From a bacterium (GTDB lineage Bacteria; Babelota; Babeliae; Babelales; Vermiphilaceae): a stretch of DNA of 64,000 nt. The notes beneath the pieces are model-generated. The model was not told where the DNA came from. It did no database searches and was given only the letters and a program-made list of their open reading frames with translations. The first letter of the stretch is position 1; every line of letters starts with the position of its first letter. Below are positions 26,370 through 34,931 of the stretch, piece after piece. A program made the position numbers and the translations under genes. Location of the stretch: the NCBI GenBank assembly GCA_016699125.1, contig CP064961.1:930001-994000 (forward strand). Reading direction: 5' to 3'.

Positions 26370-27440
26370 CTACCAATATAAAAGATACCAGGATAATGCA
26401 TTGATCATAAAATGCATCCCTATAATAATGCATTTTTTTATTCTTAAACCAATAAACTGCTTATAAAATACATCATTTACATGTGTCAAAAAAACAATCA
26501 CCCCTCCAGCAAGCAGCAATAAAAAAAGATAGTCAGTCATCATAAAATAACCAACCTGAGGTGATATATTTGCAATAACAAAGCGATAGGCAAGAATAGT
26601 TGTCACACCACCTACTGCTAATGAAAAGCTAATCGAATTTTCAACCACACTAAAACAGAAAAGAATCACAAAGAATATCAAAATCAATGGTAAAAAAATA
26701 GTCAGTGCATACTGTGTACCATAACGCATAATATCAAAATAAAATAATACAGTTGGGTGATATCCAGTATTTTTATTCTCCACATTTTCTGAAATACGCA
26801 TCAAAAAACCACTTTTAACACGCTTGTCAAACAATATCCAACCAAAGGGCTTCAATTCGCCATTGATGGCAAAATTGTCCAACCTTGGTTCAAACAAAAG
26901 TTCGTTAGGACTTACATACGGATGATCAATTTGAATACAAATAGTATGATTATTGACAGGAAAATCAACAAGATTCAAATATGTACTCATCTTGACTCTC
27001 ACACGATAAATCACAAATAATTTTTCATCTTCAACAAAAAGATAGGGTTGTGATTTAAAAATAATCTCACCTCGTGAAAAATAAAATTTTTCCAATGCAT
27101 CCAAAGAAATCGACCCAGGCGTCATACTAAACCATACCTGACCCGCGAACATAATATCATTTTTAACAATATCAAATGTTTCAAAAGCATCTATCTGCAA
27201 ACCAACGCCTACTTCATTTGAATATGCTCCAAATTCTTTAAATTTTTGTGGTGAAATAGTTTCACACTGAACAACCGGATCACGTGATTTAAAAAAATAA
27301 AATCTATACGCGAACATTGCACATAAAGAAACGGCCGTCAACATAATAAAAACTACTTGAAATATTGGCGGGACCAGTTCACGTTGTTTGATAGTTAATT
27401 CTTCCTTCATTTCAACATTCAAAACCACATCTTGATCCAT
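26370..27440 (-). CDS. Pentameric ligand-gated ion channel (Cys-loop superfamily, prokaryotic)
   Basis: The 356-residue protein has the channel plan: extracellular beta domain (~58-235) with the signature-loop remnant VDFPVNNHTICIQID, without the eukaryotic disulphide Cys pair, as in bacterial members. Then come M1 (~243-266), pore-lining M2 (~268-291, ENSISFSLAVGGVTTILAYR), the M2-M3 loop NISPQVGYFMMTD, M3 and M4. M2 and this loop resemble ELIC and GLIC in residue pattern. Unusually, a ~23-residue polar N-terminus and an extra membrane segment (~24-50) precede the sensor domain in place of a signal peptide. ATG 27440 has GGAG 5 nt upstream. It lies between a barrel gene and a binding-protein gene with 10-14 nt gaps. 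Confidence 0.85.
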   Translation of the reverse strand: MDQDVVLNVEMKEELTIKQRELVPPIFQVVFIMLTAVSLCAMFAYRFYFFKSRDPVVQCETISPQKFKEFGAYSNEVGVGLQIDAFETFDIVKNDIMFAGQVWFSMTPGSISLDALEKFYFSRGEIIFKSQPYLFVEDEKLFVIYRVRVKMSTYLNLVDFPVNNHTICIQIDHPYVSPNELLFEPRLDNFAINGELKPFGWILFDKRVKSGFLMRISENVENKNTGYHPTVLFYFDIMRYGTQYALTIFLPLILIFFVILFCFSVVENSISFSLAVGGVTTILAYRFVIANISPQVGYFMMTDYLFLLLLAGGVIVFLTHVNDVFYKQFIGLRIKKCIIIGMHFMINALSWYLLYW

Positions 27441-27454
27441 TTTTACTCCACAAG

Positions 27455-28906
27455 CTAAACGGTTGCACCAATTTTGACCCATGCACCCCATTGAGTCATT
27501 GAACCTTCAAGTTGTGCCTTTTCCACCGAACCACCAAAACCTATAAACCCATCAATTCGGGAACCTTTTTTTGTTATTCCTACTGAGGCATGAAATATAT
27601 GATTTAATGCACTCAAAGCGGAACCTGAAATGAGATCAATATCTGATAACTTAACGGGAATAAACTGTTCATCATCAGTCGCTTGTGTGCCAATAGTGCT
27701 TTTACTTGCAGAGGCACCCTGCTGCACGCCAGCAATACCAATCAGATTATTAAATGATGTATCTAGGTGTTCAATGCGCTCGGAATCATGTCCCCACACA
27801 CCGTACCCCACTTCAAAATGTATATAATCACTGACCAAACGAATGCCACACGAAAAGTCAACATATGCTTGCGGTTTTAAATGTGCTCTCAATGTCAAAA
27901 CATTCACACCTTGAAGTTTATTCGGCTGCACCTGATTATTATCAATATAGGGCAAAAAACGGCTCCACGGCTTTTGTTTTAAATCAAACGTACGATACAC
28001 ATCGGTAGCAAAAAAATAGTAACTTTCAATACTTGCAAACAGCAACATATTCCAAATACGCGCAGCTTCATTCAATGCAAATTGCATATCAACACCACCA
28101 TAAAAGGCAAATCGGCCATTATTGCCACGCGCTGGAGAAAAGAGATACGTATGGGAATTTTTGGGAGCGGTTGGCAACACTAAACCAGAATGGGCTGCAA
28201 AAATATAATGATCTTTGCAATACGAAGAAGAGCTTATTGAAACTGCAACGTCACTCAAGCCGACCGAACTTTGATACTGTTTTATCCTTTGTCCAATCCA
28301 TACAGTATTAGAAAAAGCATCAATAATCTGTCCTGGAGGCACACCACTGAGATTCTGTTCATCCAAAAAAAGAAAATGTTCAGCAATGACAAAAGGCAGT
28401 ACTAGCTCGCATTGTAACGATGAAAAAAAATCAGTTGGCACAACATCTTTTAAATTCTTATTAACATGAACAGCAAATCCAGTCACTTTGTATTGTGGTA
28501 CTAACTGTAGTGTAGCTTGCGCAGATGAAGGCAAGTTCAACCATTCAGCTCTTACATCTCTTTTCTTGACGGCATCTGGTGCTGCTTGATCCCCAACTAT
28601 AGTAATATGCGACTTATGTTTTGGAAGAAAATAGTTTTGGGTCGTACTATTCAAAAATGACTGGTAATGAAAGGGTGTAAACGAACAGGTCAACTCTAAA
28701 TTACTTCTTTTTTGATATACATACTGCAACGCTAAATGATTATGTCGCGCGATATTCATATATACTGGTTTTGTTTGCAAAAAGGTACGCGTTCGTTTAT
28801 AGGTGCAATCGCTTTCAAAATCAGCAGACACAAAAAAAGCATTGCATATCATAAAACATGCAAAAAAACACTTTATGATGAAGACTATTTTATTTTTCAT
28901 GCCCAT
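27455..28906 (-). CDS. Outer-membrane beta-barrel protein, first gene of the channel operon
   Basis: The 483-residue protein has a signal peptide (IIKCFFACFMICNAFFVSADF), many alternating-hydrophobicity strands and a short C-terminal strand ending WVKIGATV. Segments such as YGGVDMQFAL, VDFSCGIRLVSDYIHFEVGYG and IDGFIGFGGSVEK look like transmembrane strands separated by Ser/Gly-rich loops. No porin subfamily is recognised. It ends 14 nt before the ion-channel start, so the two are likely co-transcribed. It could admit the ligand to the periplasm; that role is inferred only from position. Confidence 0.65.
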   Translation of the reverse strand: MGMKNKIVFIIKCFFACFMICNAFFVSADFESDCTYKRTRTFLQTKPVYMNIARHNHLALQYVYQKRSNLELTCSFTPFHYQSFLNSTTQNYFLPKHKSHITIVGDQAAPDAVKKRDVRAEWLNLPSSAQATLQLVPQYKVTGFAVHVNKNLKDVVPTDFFSSLQCELVLPFVIAEHFLFLDEQNLSGVPPGQIIDAFSNTVWIGQRIKQYQSSVGLSDVAVSISSSSYCKDHYIFAAHSGLVLPTAPKNSHTYLFSPARGNNGRFAFYGGVDMQFALNEAARIWNMLLFASIESYYFFATDVYRTFDLKQKPWSRFLPYIDNNQVQPNKLQGVNVLTLRAHLKPQAYVDFSCGIRLVSDYIHFEVGYGVWGHDSERIEHLDTSFNNLIGIAGVQQGASASKSTIGTQATDDEQFIPVKLSDIDLISGSALSALNHIFHASVGITKKGSRIDGFIGFGGSVEKAQLEGSMTQWGAWVKIGATV

Positions 28907-29018
28907 TTACAATACTATCATTTTGTAACGATCGTAGAATGAGTTTAGGCAAATTACAAATGGTCGCAAGCTAGGTATTTTAAAAAGGATTTTAATCGAA
29001 AAAATAGAAAGCCACCTT

Positions 29019-30395
29019 TTATTGAACAATGCAAGAAAAAGGGTTAGTGCAGTTTTTTCTGCTTGAAGGATCTGTAATGGCATGCACCTTCACGTAATGG
29101 TCTTCAAGCACCTGAATCGAACAACCAAGTTGAAAGCAGCTATAAGCTTTCTCTGAACCGTATTGCTTACTTTCAATGGTTAAAGGTTCCAGGAAATTTG
29201 CAAATAAGTTTTCCTGACCAGCGATGAAACCATTCAAAACCATTGATTTGAATAAAAATTTTGCAGATTGAGATGGAGCTGTATAGAAAACATAGTGACC
29301 ATCGTAAGTCCAATTACCAACGCTTTTATAAAAACCAAAATGTGTTCCGTCTCGATACAAAAGAAGCGATTCCTCAACTTCATTTTTGGAATAAACAATC
29401 GCCTCGTCCAGTTCTTTTGTAAGCGTCTGTTCATCTATTTTATGAAAAAAATTATTCCATGGAATAACGTACCAATTATCTGGAATTTTGGTTAACTGTC
29501 TATTGCAATATTTCGTACTTTCATCTGCCAAAAAAAGCTCTATTTTATTTTGCTTTAACTTATTTTTTAAAGTATAAATTGTTAAATATGATACAGGCAA
29601 AAGAACAGATTTTCCTGTATCAAGAAAAAACTGTTTTAGCAAAAATAAAGCTATATTTTCAATATTATTTTGCAATTTATTCACAAAAATCATATCATGT
29701 TGCCATTCAATACCTTCGTCGGTCGGTTTTGAATTAGAACGATTAAGATACGTAATTAACTCCTCCTCTGTATCATATCTCATTGCAAGAGAATAAAACC
29801 CTTGCAAATTACCATATTGTGCAGCTAATGCTAATCTATACAAACAATGTTGCATAGAAGAAGTACAGCTAGACAGATTAGAATTGCATGGTACATTTTC
29901 TAAAAACAATCGCGCTTTCGCCAAAACCTTAGCAAAACGGTTCAGTGTGACTATCTTCTTGTAATCAATAAGAGTTTCATTACCTTGTCTCAGAATAAAA
30001 TCAGAATTAGTTAATGGAATATAGTGAGTTTGCTTTTCTCCAAAACATAAAACAGCAGTTGTCTCACTCCACAAGTTCAGAAAAAAATATGACAACATAT
30101 GTGTTTTGGTTAACTTATAAAACGTCTTTGAACATTGATTTAATGACGAAAGAAACAATATTTTGTCCTTCACAAAAGCCTGGTTACTTAAATCATCATA
30201 ACTGAAATCATTTTGTCCCGCTTTGATAATAAACTCATTTATCCCCGGCATTTCAAGCTGCCAAATCACAAATGGAATAAGAGCCTCACGAAAAGCCAGA
30301 TTATTACGAAAATCAGCTTCGCTACTTTCAGAACTTCGAAGATTTTGTACTGTTATTATTGTAAAAAATAAAAAGTTAAAATAGCTTTTAAACAC
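29019..30395 (-). CDS. Secreted protein of unknown function
   Basis: The protein is about 458 residues. The GTG start at 30395 has AAAGGA 7 nt upstream and gives a signal peptide (KSYFNFLFFTIITVQNL); the longer frame (ATG 30434) would bury it. The N-terminal segment (LIPFVIWQLEM ... FLSSLNQCSKTFYKL) faintly recalls F-box-like helices, but too weakly to name. The C-terminal half is rich in aromatic and Cys residues (NCTNPFSCIVQ end). It lies between the channel operon and the WWW-tail proteins. Confidence 0.45.
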   Translation of the reverse strand: MFKSYFNFLFFTIITVQNLRSSESSEADFRNNLAFREALIPFVIWQLEMPGINEFIIKAGQNDFSYDDLSNQAFVKDKILFLSSLNQCSKTFYKLTKTHMLSYFFLNLWSETTAVLCFGEKQTHYIPLTNSDFILRQGNETLIDYKKIVTLNRFAKVLAKARLFLENVPCNSNLSSCTSSMQHCLYRLALAAQYGNLQGFYSLAMRYDTEEELITYLNRSNSKPTDEGIEWQHDMIFVNKLQNNIENIALFLLKQFFLDTGKSVLLPVSYLTIYTLKNKLKQNKIELFLADESTKYCNRQLTKIPDNWYVIPWNNFFHKIDEQTLTKELDEAIVYSKNEVEESLLLYRDGTHFGFYKSVGNWTYDGHYVFYTAPSQSAKFLFKSMVLNGFIAGQENLFANFLEPLTIESKQYGSEKAYSCFQLGCSIQVLEDHYVKVHAITDPSSRKNCTNPFSCIVQ

Positions 30396-30462
30396 AATTG
30401 TTCCTTTGTTAGAGATCTTGAAAAGTACAGACATCAAAAAAATTTTTTATTTTTCACACCAA

Positions 30463-30484
30463 AAACATTGTATAAACAATGTTT
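30463..30484. other. Perfect 9 bp inverted repeat upstream of the 29019-30395 gene
   Basis: AAACATTGT and ACAATGTTT are separated by ATAA. It lies ~70 bp before the chosen GTG start. It could be an operator, or, read on the minus strand with the TT that follows, a weak terminator for the 30709 gene ~225 bp upstream. The sequence does not decide between these. Confidence 0.4.
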
Positions 30485-30708
30485 CTAAGCTTTCATTGCC
30501 TGATTTTAAATTATTTTATTAACACAAGTTTAGATTATTTTTATACAATGTCAAATCGAAATAAAGCAATCGTAACTGTTTATTAAAAATACAATATTTT
30601 TTCAGAATATATACTGTTATAAAACAGCAGTACAAAAAACATCAGATGACCATGTGAGACCAGGAAAATGAAGGAAATAGCAAAAGTAATGCACAATTTA
30701 TAAAAGCT

Positions 30709-32448
30709 CTACCACCACCAAAACAGATTGTTTTTCAGGAATGCGAAGAATGTTACAGTACCATTCCAGAACCACTGCAACCACGGGGTTGGTGTGCCCG
30801 TTGACGAACCGTTGCCAGTACCTACCCGGAAACCTGATTGACCACGGCCTGCACCTTGTGACTGTTCATCTCGATTAGCTTCATCAGAAATATCTGCAGA
30901 AACCCAACCCTGACCAGAAACAACTTTTTGGTCACCAGGTGTAGGTCCAACCATTGCCTTTTTCGATTGCAGAAATTCGTTTACTTGCAAAGCTTGCAAA
31001 GATGATGGTAACAAAGTGGCCGCGTTGTCAACAGTTGTAATATTCATAGCAGTCTCCACTTGCAATAGTGATTCCAACAGATCTAACTTGTTATCAGAAT
31101 CAACTTTAGTTGTAAGTTTTTGCAGTACGGAAATAATCTGATCTATATCGTTGCGCTCATAGGCATCTATTATAAATGTAAGTAATACCGGCTTTTGTGC
31201 TAAATTTTTAACTGACAATGTTCCTTCGTTCTTGAATCGAACAGCCGAAGGATCTGTTTCTGTTCCACTAGTCCCAACTCCTGTAATTGCATTACGAATT
31301 ACTAACAAAGCTCCATTTAAAGCTTCTTTTAATGTATTCCATTCTATTTGCATCCACGCAATAAAACGATTATCCTCTGACACTTTTGCAAGCAACCTAA
31401 TAAGTGGCATACTTTTTTCTGTAATATCTTTGATTTCTTTGAAATATTTAATTGATGTAAGCAGACTTTCGCTGTTACTTAAAGAATTATTAAGCAAACT
31501 TAAACAGGTAAAAGGGTCTTTTTTACTACGAGTAATAACATTCAAAAGGGCTTGCAATTCAATTTCATATGATGAAAAGTTGCCAAGATCACCCTTTTTA
31601 AGGAATCGATAGATTAACTTGGGATTGCTATTTATTAAATCTGTCGATTGATTAGTTTGATCATCAGTAAAGACCATATTGCTAATCTCATTCCTTAATT
31701 TATAATCCTTATTCTGTTCCAACGCAGTTTTTACATTCGAGATATTTTTACTAAGCATATCTATCTCAGCTTTTGCCTTATCGTTTAAAAAAGTTTCATC
31801 TTCAACTAATTTTTCTAATATTGATGTAATATCCTTTTCTATACTACTTCTCAATAATGCAACATCCCTATTTTCCTCTTTATCAGGTACCACAAGCAAC
31901 GTTTTTATAACTTGCTCGTCAATAATTTTCTGAGTTTTGTCTAATCCGTTTACGGAATATAAAAAGTCAGAAAGCTTCGTTTGATCTACCTTTTGAAACC
32001 GAAAATAAAGGTCTTTAAATTTTTTTTGCGAATTAAGGACTTGCGTCGTACTATTCAAAACATCTTTCAATTTTTCTGCAAATGGCCACCAATCAGCCGA
32101 CCTAAACAAAAGCGCCGCAAAGAGAGAATGTGCACGGTCTTGAAAAACCTGGTCAACTAACAATGGCCCATTTACAAGAAATCCTAATCGCCTATACGTT
32201 TCCAATGGCCCCATAAACAATCTGAATGGAAAATTTTTTTTGTGATTTTCCAACAATGTTTCTAAAAACTCTACCCTACATTTAGCAGAATCAGTAAAAG
32301 CGATATTCTTCATAGCTGCCACTTCTTGTCCAAACTGCTTCCACGCAGCGTCAATTGGTACGTTCTCCATTGCTAATACATAACCATACTTTTGAACGGT
32401 AAACATGAACACAGTGGAAAGATAAATAGTTTTTTTATATAAAAACAT
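30709..32448 (-). CDS. Secreted WWW-tail family protein, 579 residues
   Basis: A signal peptide (TIYLSTVFMFTVQKYGYVLA) is followed by a helical body with conserved blocks shared with the 32572 and 51494 products (HKKNFPFRLFMG; LYFRFQKV; NSNPKLIYRFLKKG). A low-complexity Gly/Ser/Gln linker (NRDEQSQGAGRGQSG) leads to the tail TPTPWLQWFWNG, then an aromatic run ending LFWWW. The tail is nearly identical to the neighbouring paralogue while the bodies have diverged. The start has AAAGG before the ATG. The tail might insert in a membrane or act as a sorting signal; this is inference and no family is known to me. Confidence 0.55.
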   Translation of the reverse strand: MFLYKKTIYLSTVFMFTVQKYGYVLAMENVPIDAAWKQFGQEVAAMKNIAFTDSAKCRVEFLETLLENHKKNFPFRLFMGPLETYRRLGFLVNGPLLVDQVFQDRAHSLFAALLFRSADWWPFAEKLKDVLNSTTQVLNSQKKFKDLYFRFQKVDQTKLSDFLYSVNGLDKTQKIIDEQVIKTLLVVPDKEENRDVALLRSSIEKDITSILEKLVEDETFLNDKAKAEIDMLSKNISNVKTALEQNKDYKLRNEISNMVFTDDQTNQSTDLINSNPKLIYRFLKKGDLGNFSSYEIELQALLNVITRSKKDPFTCLSLLNNSLSNSESLLTSIKYFKEIKDITEKSMPLIRLLAKVSEDNRFIAWMQIEWNTLKEALNGALLVIRNAITGVGTSGTETDPSAVRFKNEGTLSVKNLAQKPVLLTFIIDAYERNDIDQIISVLQKLTTKVDSDNKLDLLESLLQVETAMNITTVDNAATLLPSSLQALQVNEFLQSKKAMVGPTPGDQKVVSGQGWVSADISDEANRDEQSQGAGRGQSGFRVGTGNGSSTGTPTPWLQWFWNGTVTFFAFLKNNLFWWW

Positions 32449-32571
32449 ATACCTTTGTTCAACATTTCATTTCAATATAATGATTACTGTAATAAACAAT
32501 AAGAAATAAAAGCAATCATTGAAAAGAAGTAAGCACAATGTATCAAAAGTTACGCGAAAATTATGCAAGTT

Positions 32572-34740
32572 TTACCACCACCAAAACAGTTTGTTTTTCA
32601 GGAATGTGAAAAATGTTACAGCACCATTCCAGAACCACTGCGACCACGGGGTTGGTGTGCCTGTTGGCGAAGGGTTACCTGTACCAGATGGATTGATAGT
32701 ACTGCTTGCACCTTGTGACTGGGTATCTGCATCAGATTGATTCGGGTCGGCAACATGTGGTTGTATAACTGGTTGTGTAGCTGGTATAGGAGGAACTACC
32801 GCATCGCCAACTTCATTCGCAACAACAACAGGAGTTTGCAGTTTTTGATCAACAACAACTGCAGTTTTTACTTCGCCCTGATTATTAAGCTTTGTAGGCT
32901 CAGTCGGGCCTCTTTCTGGCTCGCCCCCAACTTCGCCGGTAGCAACTTGCTCCTTCAATTGCTCTTGTTTGGGCTTCTCCTGTTCTTTTTCTTCAGGTTG
33001 CTTCTGCCATTTAGCAGTTGCAATAGCAATCTCTTGATCCGTAACTGACAATTCCAAATTCGACAGGTCTTTAGACTGAGAAATGGATACACCCTCTTTT
33101 AATTGATTTGCTAATGCATTGATAGTTGCAAGGTTTTCCTCTGTCTCGGCTTTCAATAAACGGTCCAACAGATCTAATTTTTTGTCCAAATCAGAGTCTT
33201 CGTTTTCAGACTTGTTTGTTGCCTCAGACTTCGTTGCAAGTTTTTTCAATAGAAACCAGATGTAACGCAACTGGCTTTTTTCCTCTGCTTGAATCATAAA
33301 AGTAAGCAAGTTTGCTTTTTGAAAGTTAAACTTTAATAGTGAGCGAATAGACTTTTCCTTATCTTGCTGCCAATGACTATACATACCATTAGTATAAAAT
33401 CCTGTTTTTCGCTTTTGATCAATGTCACGCATAAGCACATTAAACGTATTTTCTAAATGATCCTTTAATTCATTACACTCTTGCAGCATCCATTGAACAA
33501 AATTCAAGTTGTTCGTTACACAGCCAACAAACCAAAGAGTTGGCCAAATGATCGTATCTATAATACCTGCTACTTCATTGAGATATTCAATCGATTTCAA
33601 AAGGCTACCTTTATTTGAAAGAGTAGCATTAATATCACTTAAACATTGACAAGGATCTTTTTTAGCTGTTTCTTCCCATTCAGGCTTTCGGTCCCTGAGC
33701 CTTTTAATTCTAGTGGCATTCAATTCACCCCTTAAGTTACCCTCCTTTATATAGTGGTAAATCAGCTCGGGCTTATCATTAGTAAGCAAAGTGGTAACAT
33801 TATTTCGACTACCTTTTTCCGGCATATATTCTGTAATGACCTTTTCAAATTCGGAAGACTTTTGATCAAATAGATTTATCACCTTCTGTACATTCTCAAG
33901 AATAATATTCACCTCTTTTTGAGCTAGTATAGTAAGAAACGCTTTTTCTAATCTGTAATTTGAAGCTATTTTCACGCCATATTCCGTGATACTGTTTATC
34001 AAAAACAAAGCCTCGTTTCCCCCTTGAGTTGGTGGCACCAAAAGTCCTTTTATACATTCTTTATCAATAGGCTTTGCCTGCAAACCTGTCTTTTGGCGTT
34101 CATATAAAAGCTTAGCAAGCTCTTCTTGATAAACCTCTTGAAATCGGAAATACAGCTTCTTAAAATTACCTTGCGGATCTGGTGGTCGATTATCTTTTCC
34201 TTGCACATTACCTGCAACATCAATCTGTCTTGGAGCATCTGGTACATTTAATGGAGCCTGTTCATTAAAAACCTGATAGTTACGATTAAAAATATCTTCA
34301 AATTTACTATTATTTGTCCAAAAACCCTGCGAACTGAATAGCTGTGCAGCAAAATAAGAGTTGATACAGTCATAAAATCGCTCATCAGTTAACTGTTGTA
34401 TCTTCATATTAGAATGTTTGTTCAAAATAACGAATCTCAAACTTGGATAATCTTCGGCATAACCCATAAACGGTCTAAACGGGAAATTTTTTATGTGGCT
34501 TTCAAACAAGGTCTTTATTAAATTTACTCGTGAAACATCCAGCCTGTCTGCCTGCCAGCTGGTTATTGCAGTTGAAAGGAAAGACTGAACAGTTCCATAT
34601 TGCTGCCCTATCTCATTAAGCTTGTTTTCTACAGCAGCATCATCACCTTTCACCATTTCCATTGCTGATACATAGGCATATTTTTGAACCGAAAGCAAGA
34701 ATACTATAGATAGACAGATAGCTTTTTTATGTAACAACAT
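32572..34740 (-). CDS. Secreted WWW-tail family protein, 722 residues
   Basis: This is a paralogue of the 30709-32448 product: same signal-peptide style (LSIVFLLSVQKYAYVSAME), same body blocks (HIKNFPFRPFMG; KLYFRFQEV; NDKPELIYHYIKEG) and same C-terminal tail (TPTPWSQWFWNG ... LFWWW). It has a much longer low-complexity linker rich in Glu, Lys, Gln, Pro and Val (PEEKEQEKPKQEQLKEQ), as expected of a flexible spacer. The spacer-plus-tail design suggests the folded body is held away from an anchor. Function is unknown. The next gene, the 30709 paralogue, begins 123 nt downstream. Confidence 0.55.
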   Translation of the reverse strand: MLLHKKAICLSIVFLLSVQKYAYVSAMEMVKGDDAAVENKLNEIGQQYGTVQSFLSTAITSWQADRLDVSRVNLIKTLFESHIKNFPFRPFMGYAEDYPSLRFVILNKHSNMKIQQLTDERFYDCINSYFAAQLFSSQGFWTNNSKFEDIFNRNYQVFNEQAPLNVPDAPRQIDVAGNVQGKDNRPPDPQGNFKKLYFRFQEVYQEELAKLLYERQKTGLQAKPIDKECIKGLLVPPTQGGNEALFLINSITEYGVKIASNYRLEKAFLTILAQKEVNIILENVQKVINLFDQKSSEFEKVITEYMPEKGSRNNVTTLLTNDKPELIYHYIKEGNLRGELNATRIKRLRDRKPEWEETAKKDPCQCLSDINATLSNKGSLLKSIEYLNEVAGIIDTIIWPTLWFVGCVTNNLNFVQWMLQECNELKDHLENTFNVLMRDIDQKRKTGFYTNGMYSHWQQDKEKSIRSLLKFNFQKANLLTFMIQAEEKSQLRYIWFLLKKLATKSEATNKSENEDSDLDKKLDLLDRLLKAETEENLATINALANQLKEGVSISQSKDLSNLELSVTDQEIAIATAKWQKQPEEKEQEKPKQEQLKEQVATGEVGGEPERGPTEPTKLNNQGEVKTAVVVDQKLQTPVVVANEVGDAVVPPIPATQPVIQPHVADPNQSDADTQSQGASSTINPSGTGNPSPTGTPTPWSQWFWNGAVTFFTFLKNKLFWWW

Positions 34741-34784
34741 ATAACTCTTTTTTATATTTTAATTTCCATACAATCATTATTATC

Positions 34785-34931
34785 ATGAAAACTACTCAAA
34801 AAAGCAATTATTACAAAGCCCTATCTTTTTTCTTAGTCATTTTTGTGTCAGCAGTATCATCACAAACTATCAGTTTTACAGACAATGGATCATGCTTTTC
34901 GGTTATGAACTACGGCAATGCTATACTCTGA
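34785..34931 (+). CDS. Possible small secreted peptide, 48 residues
   Basis: In the gap between the WWW-tail gene and aspS, a plus-strand frame of 48 codons starts at ATG 34785. It encodes a signal-peptide-like N-terminus (basic/polar start, then [15 protein letters not shown]) and a short tail. No good ribosome site precedes it, and its last 40 bases run antisense to the end of aspS. It may be a degraded gene start or chance. Confidence 0.2.
   Translation: MKTTQKSNYYKALSFFLVIFVSAVSSQTISFTDNGSCFSVMNYGNAIL

Noticed and set aside
29019..30395. F-box-type effector domain in the secreted protein
   Set aside because: The helical pattern is only suggestive and the key Leu-Pro start is weak, so it was left as unknown function.
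32719..33040. Low-complexity region of the 722-residue protein as a tandem repeat or CRISPR-like array
   Set aside because: The bias is Glu/Lys/Gln/Pro coding composition without regular spacing. No CRISPR-like repeats were seen anywhere in the window.
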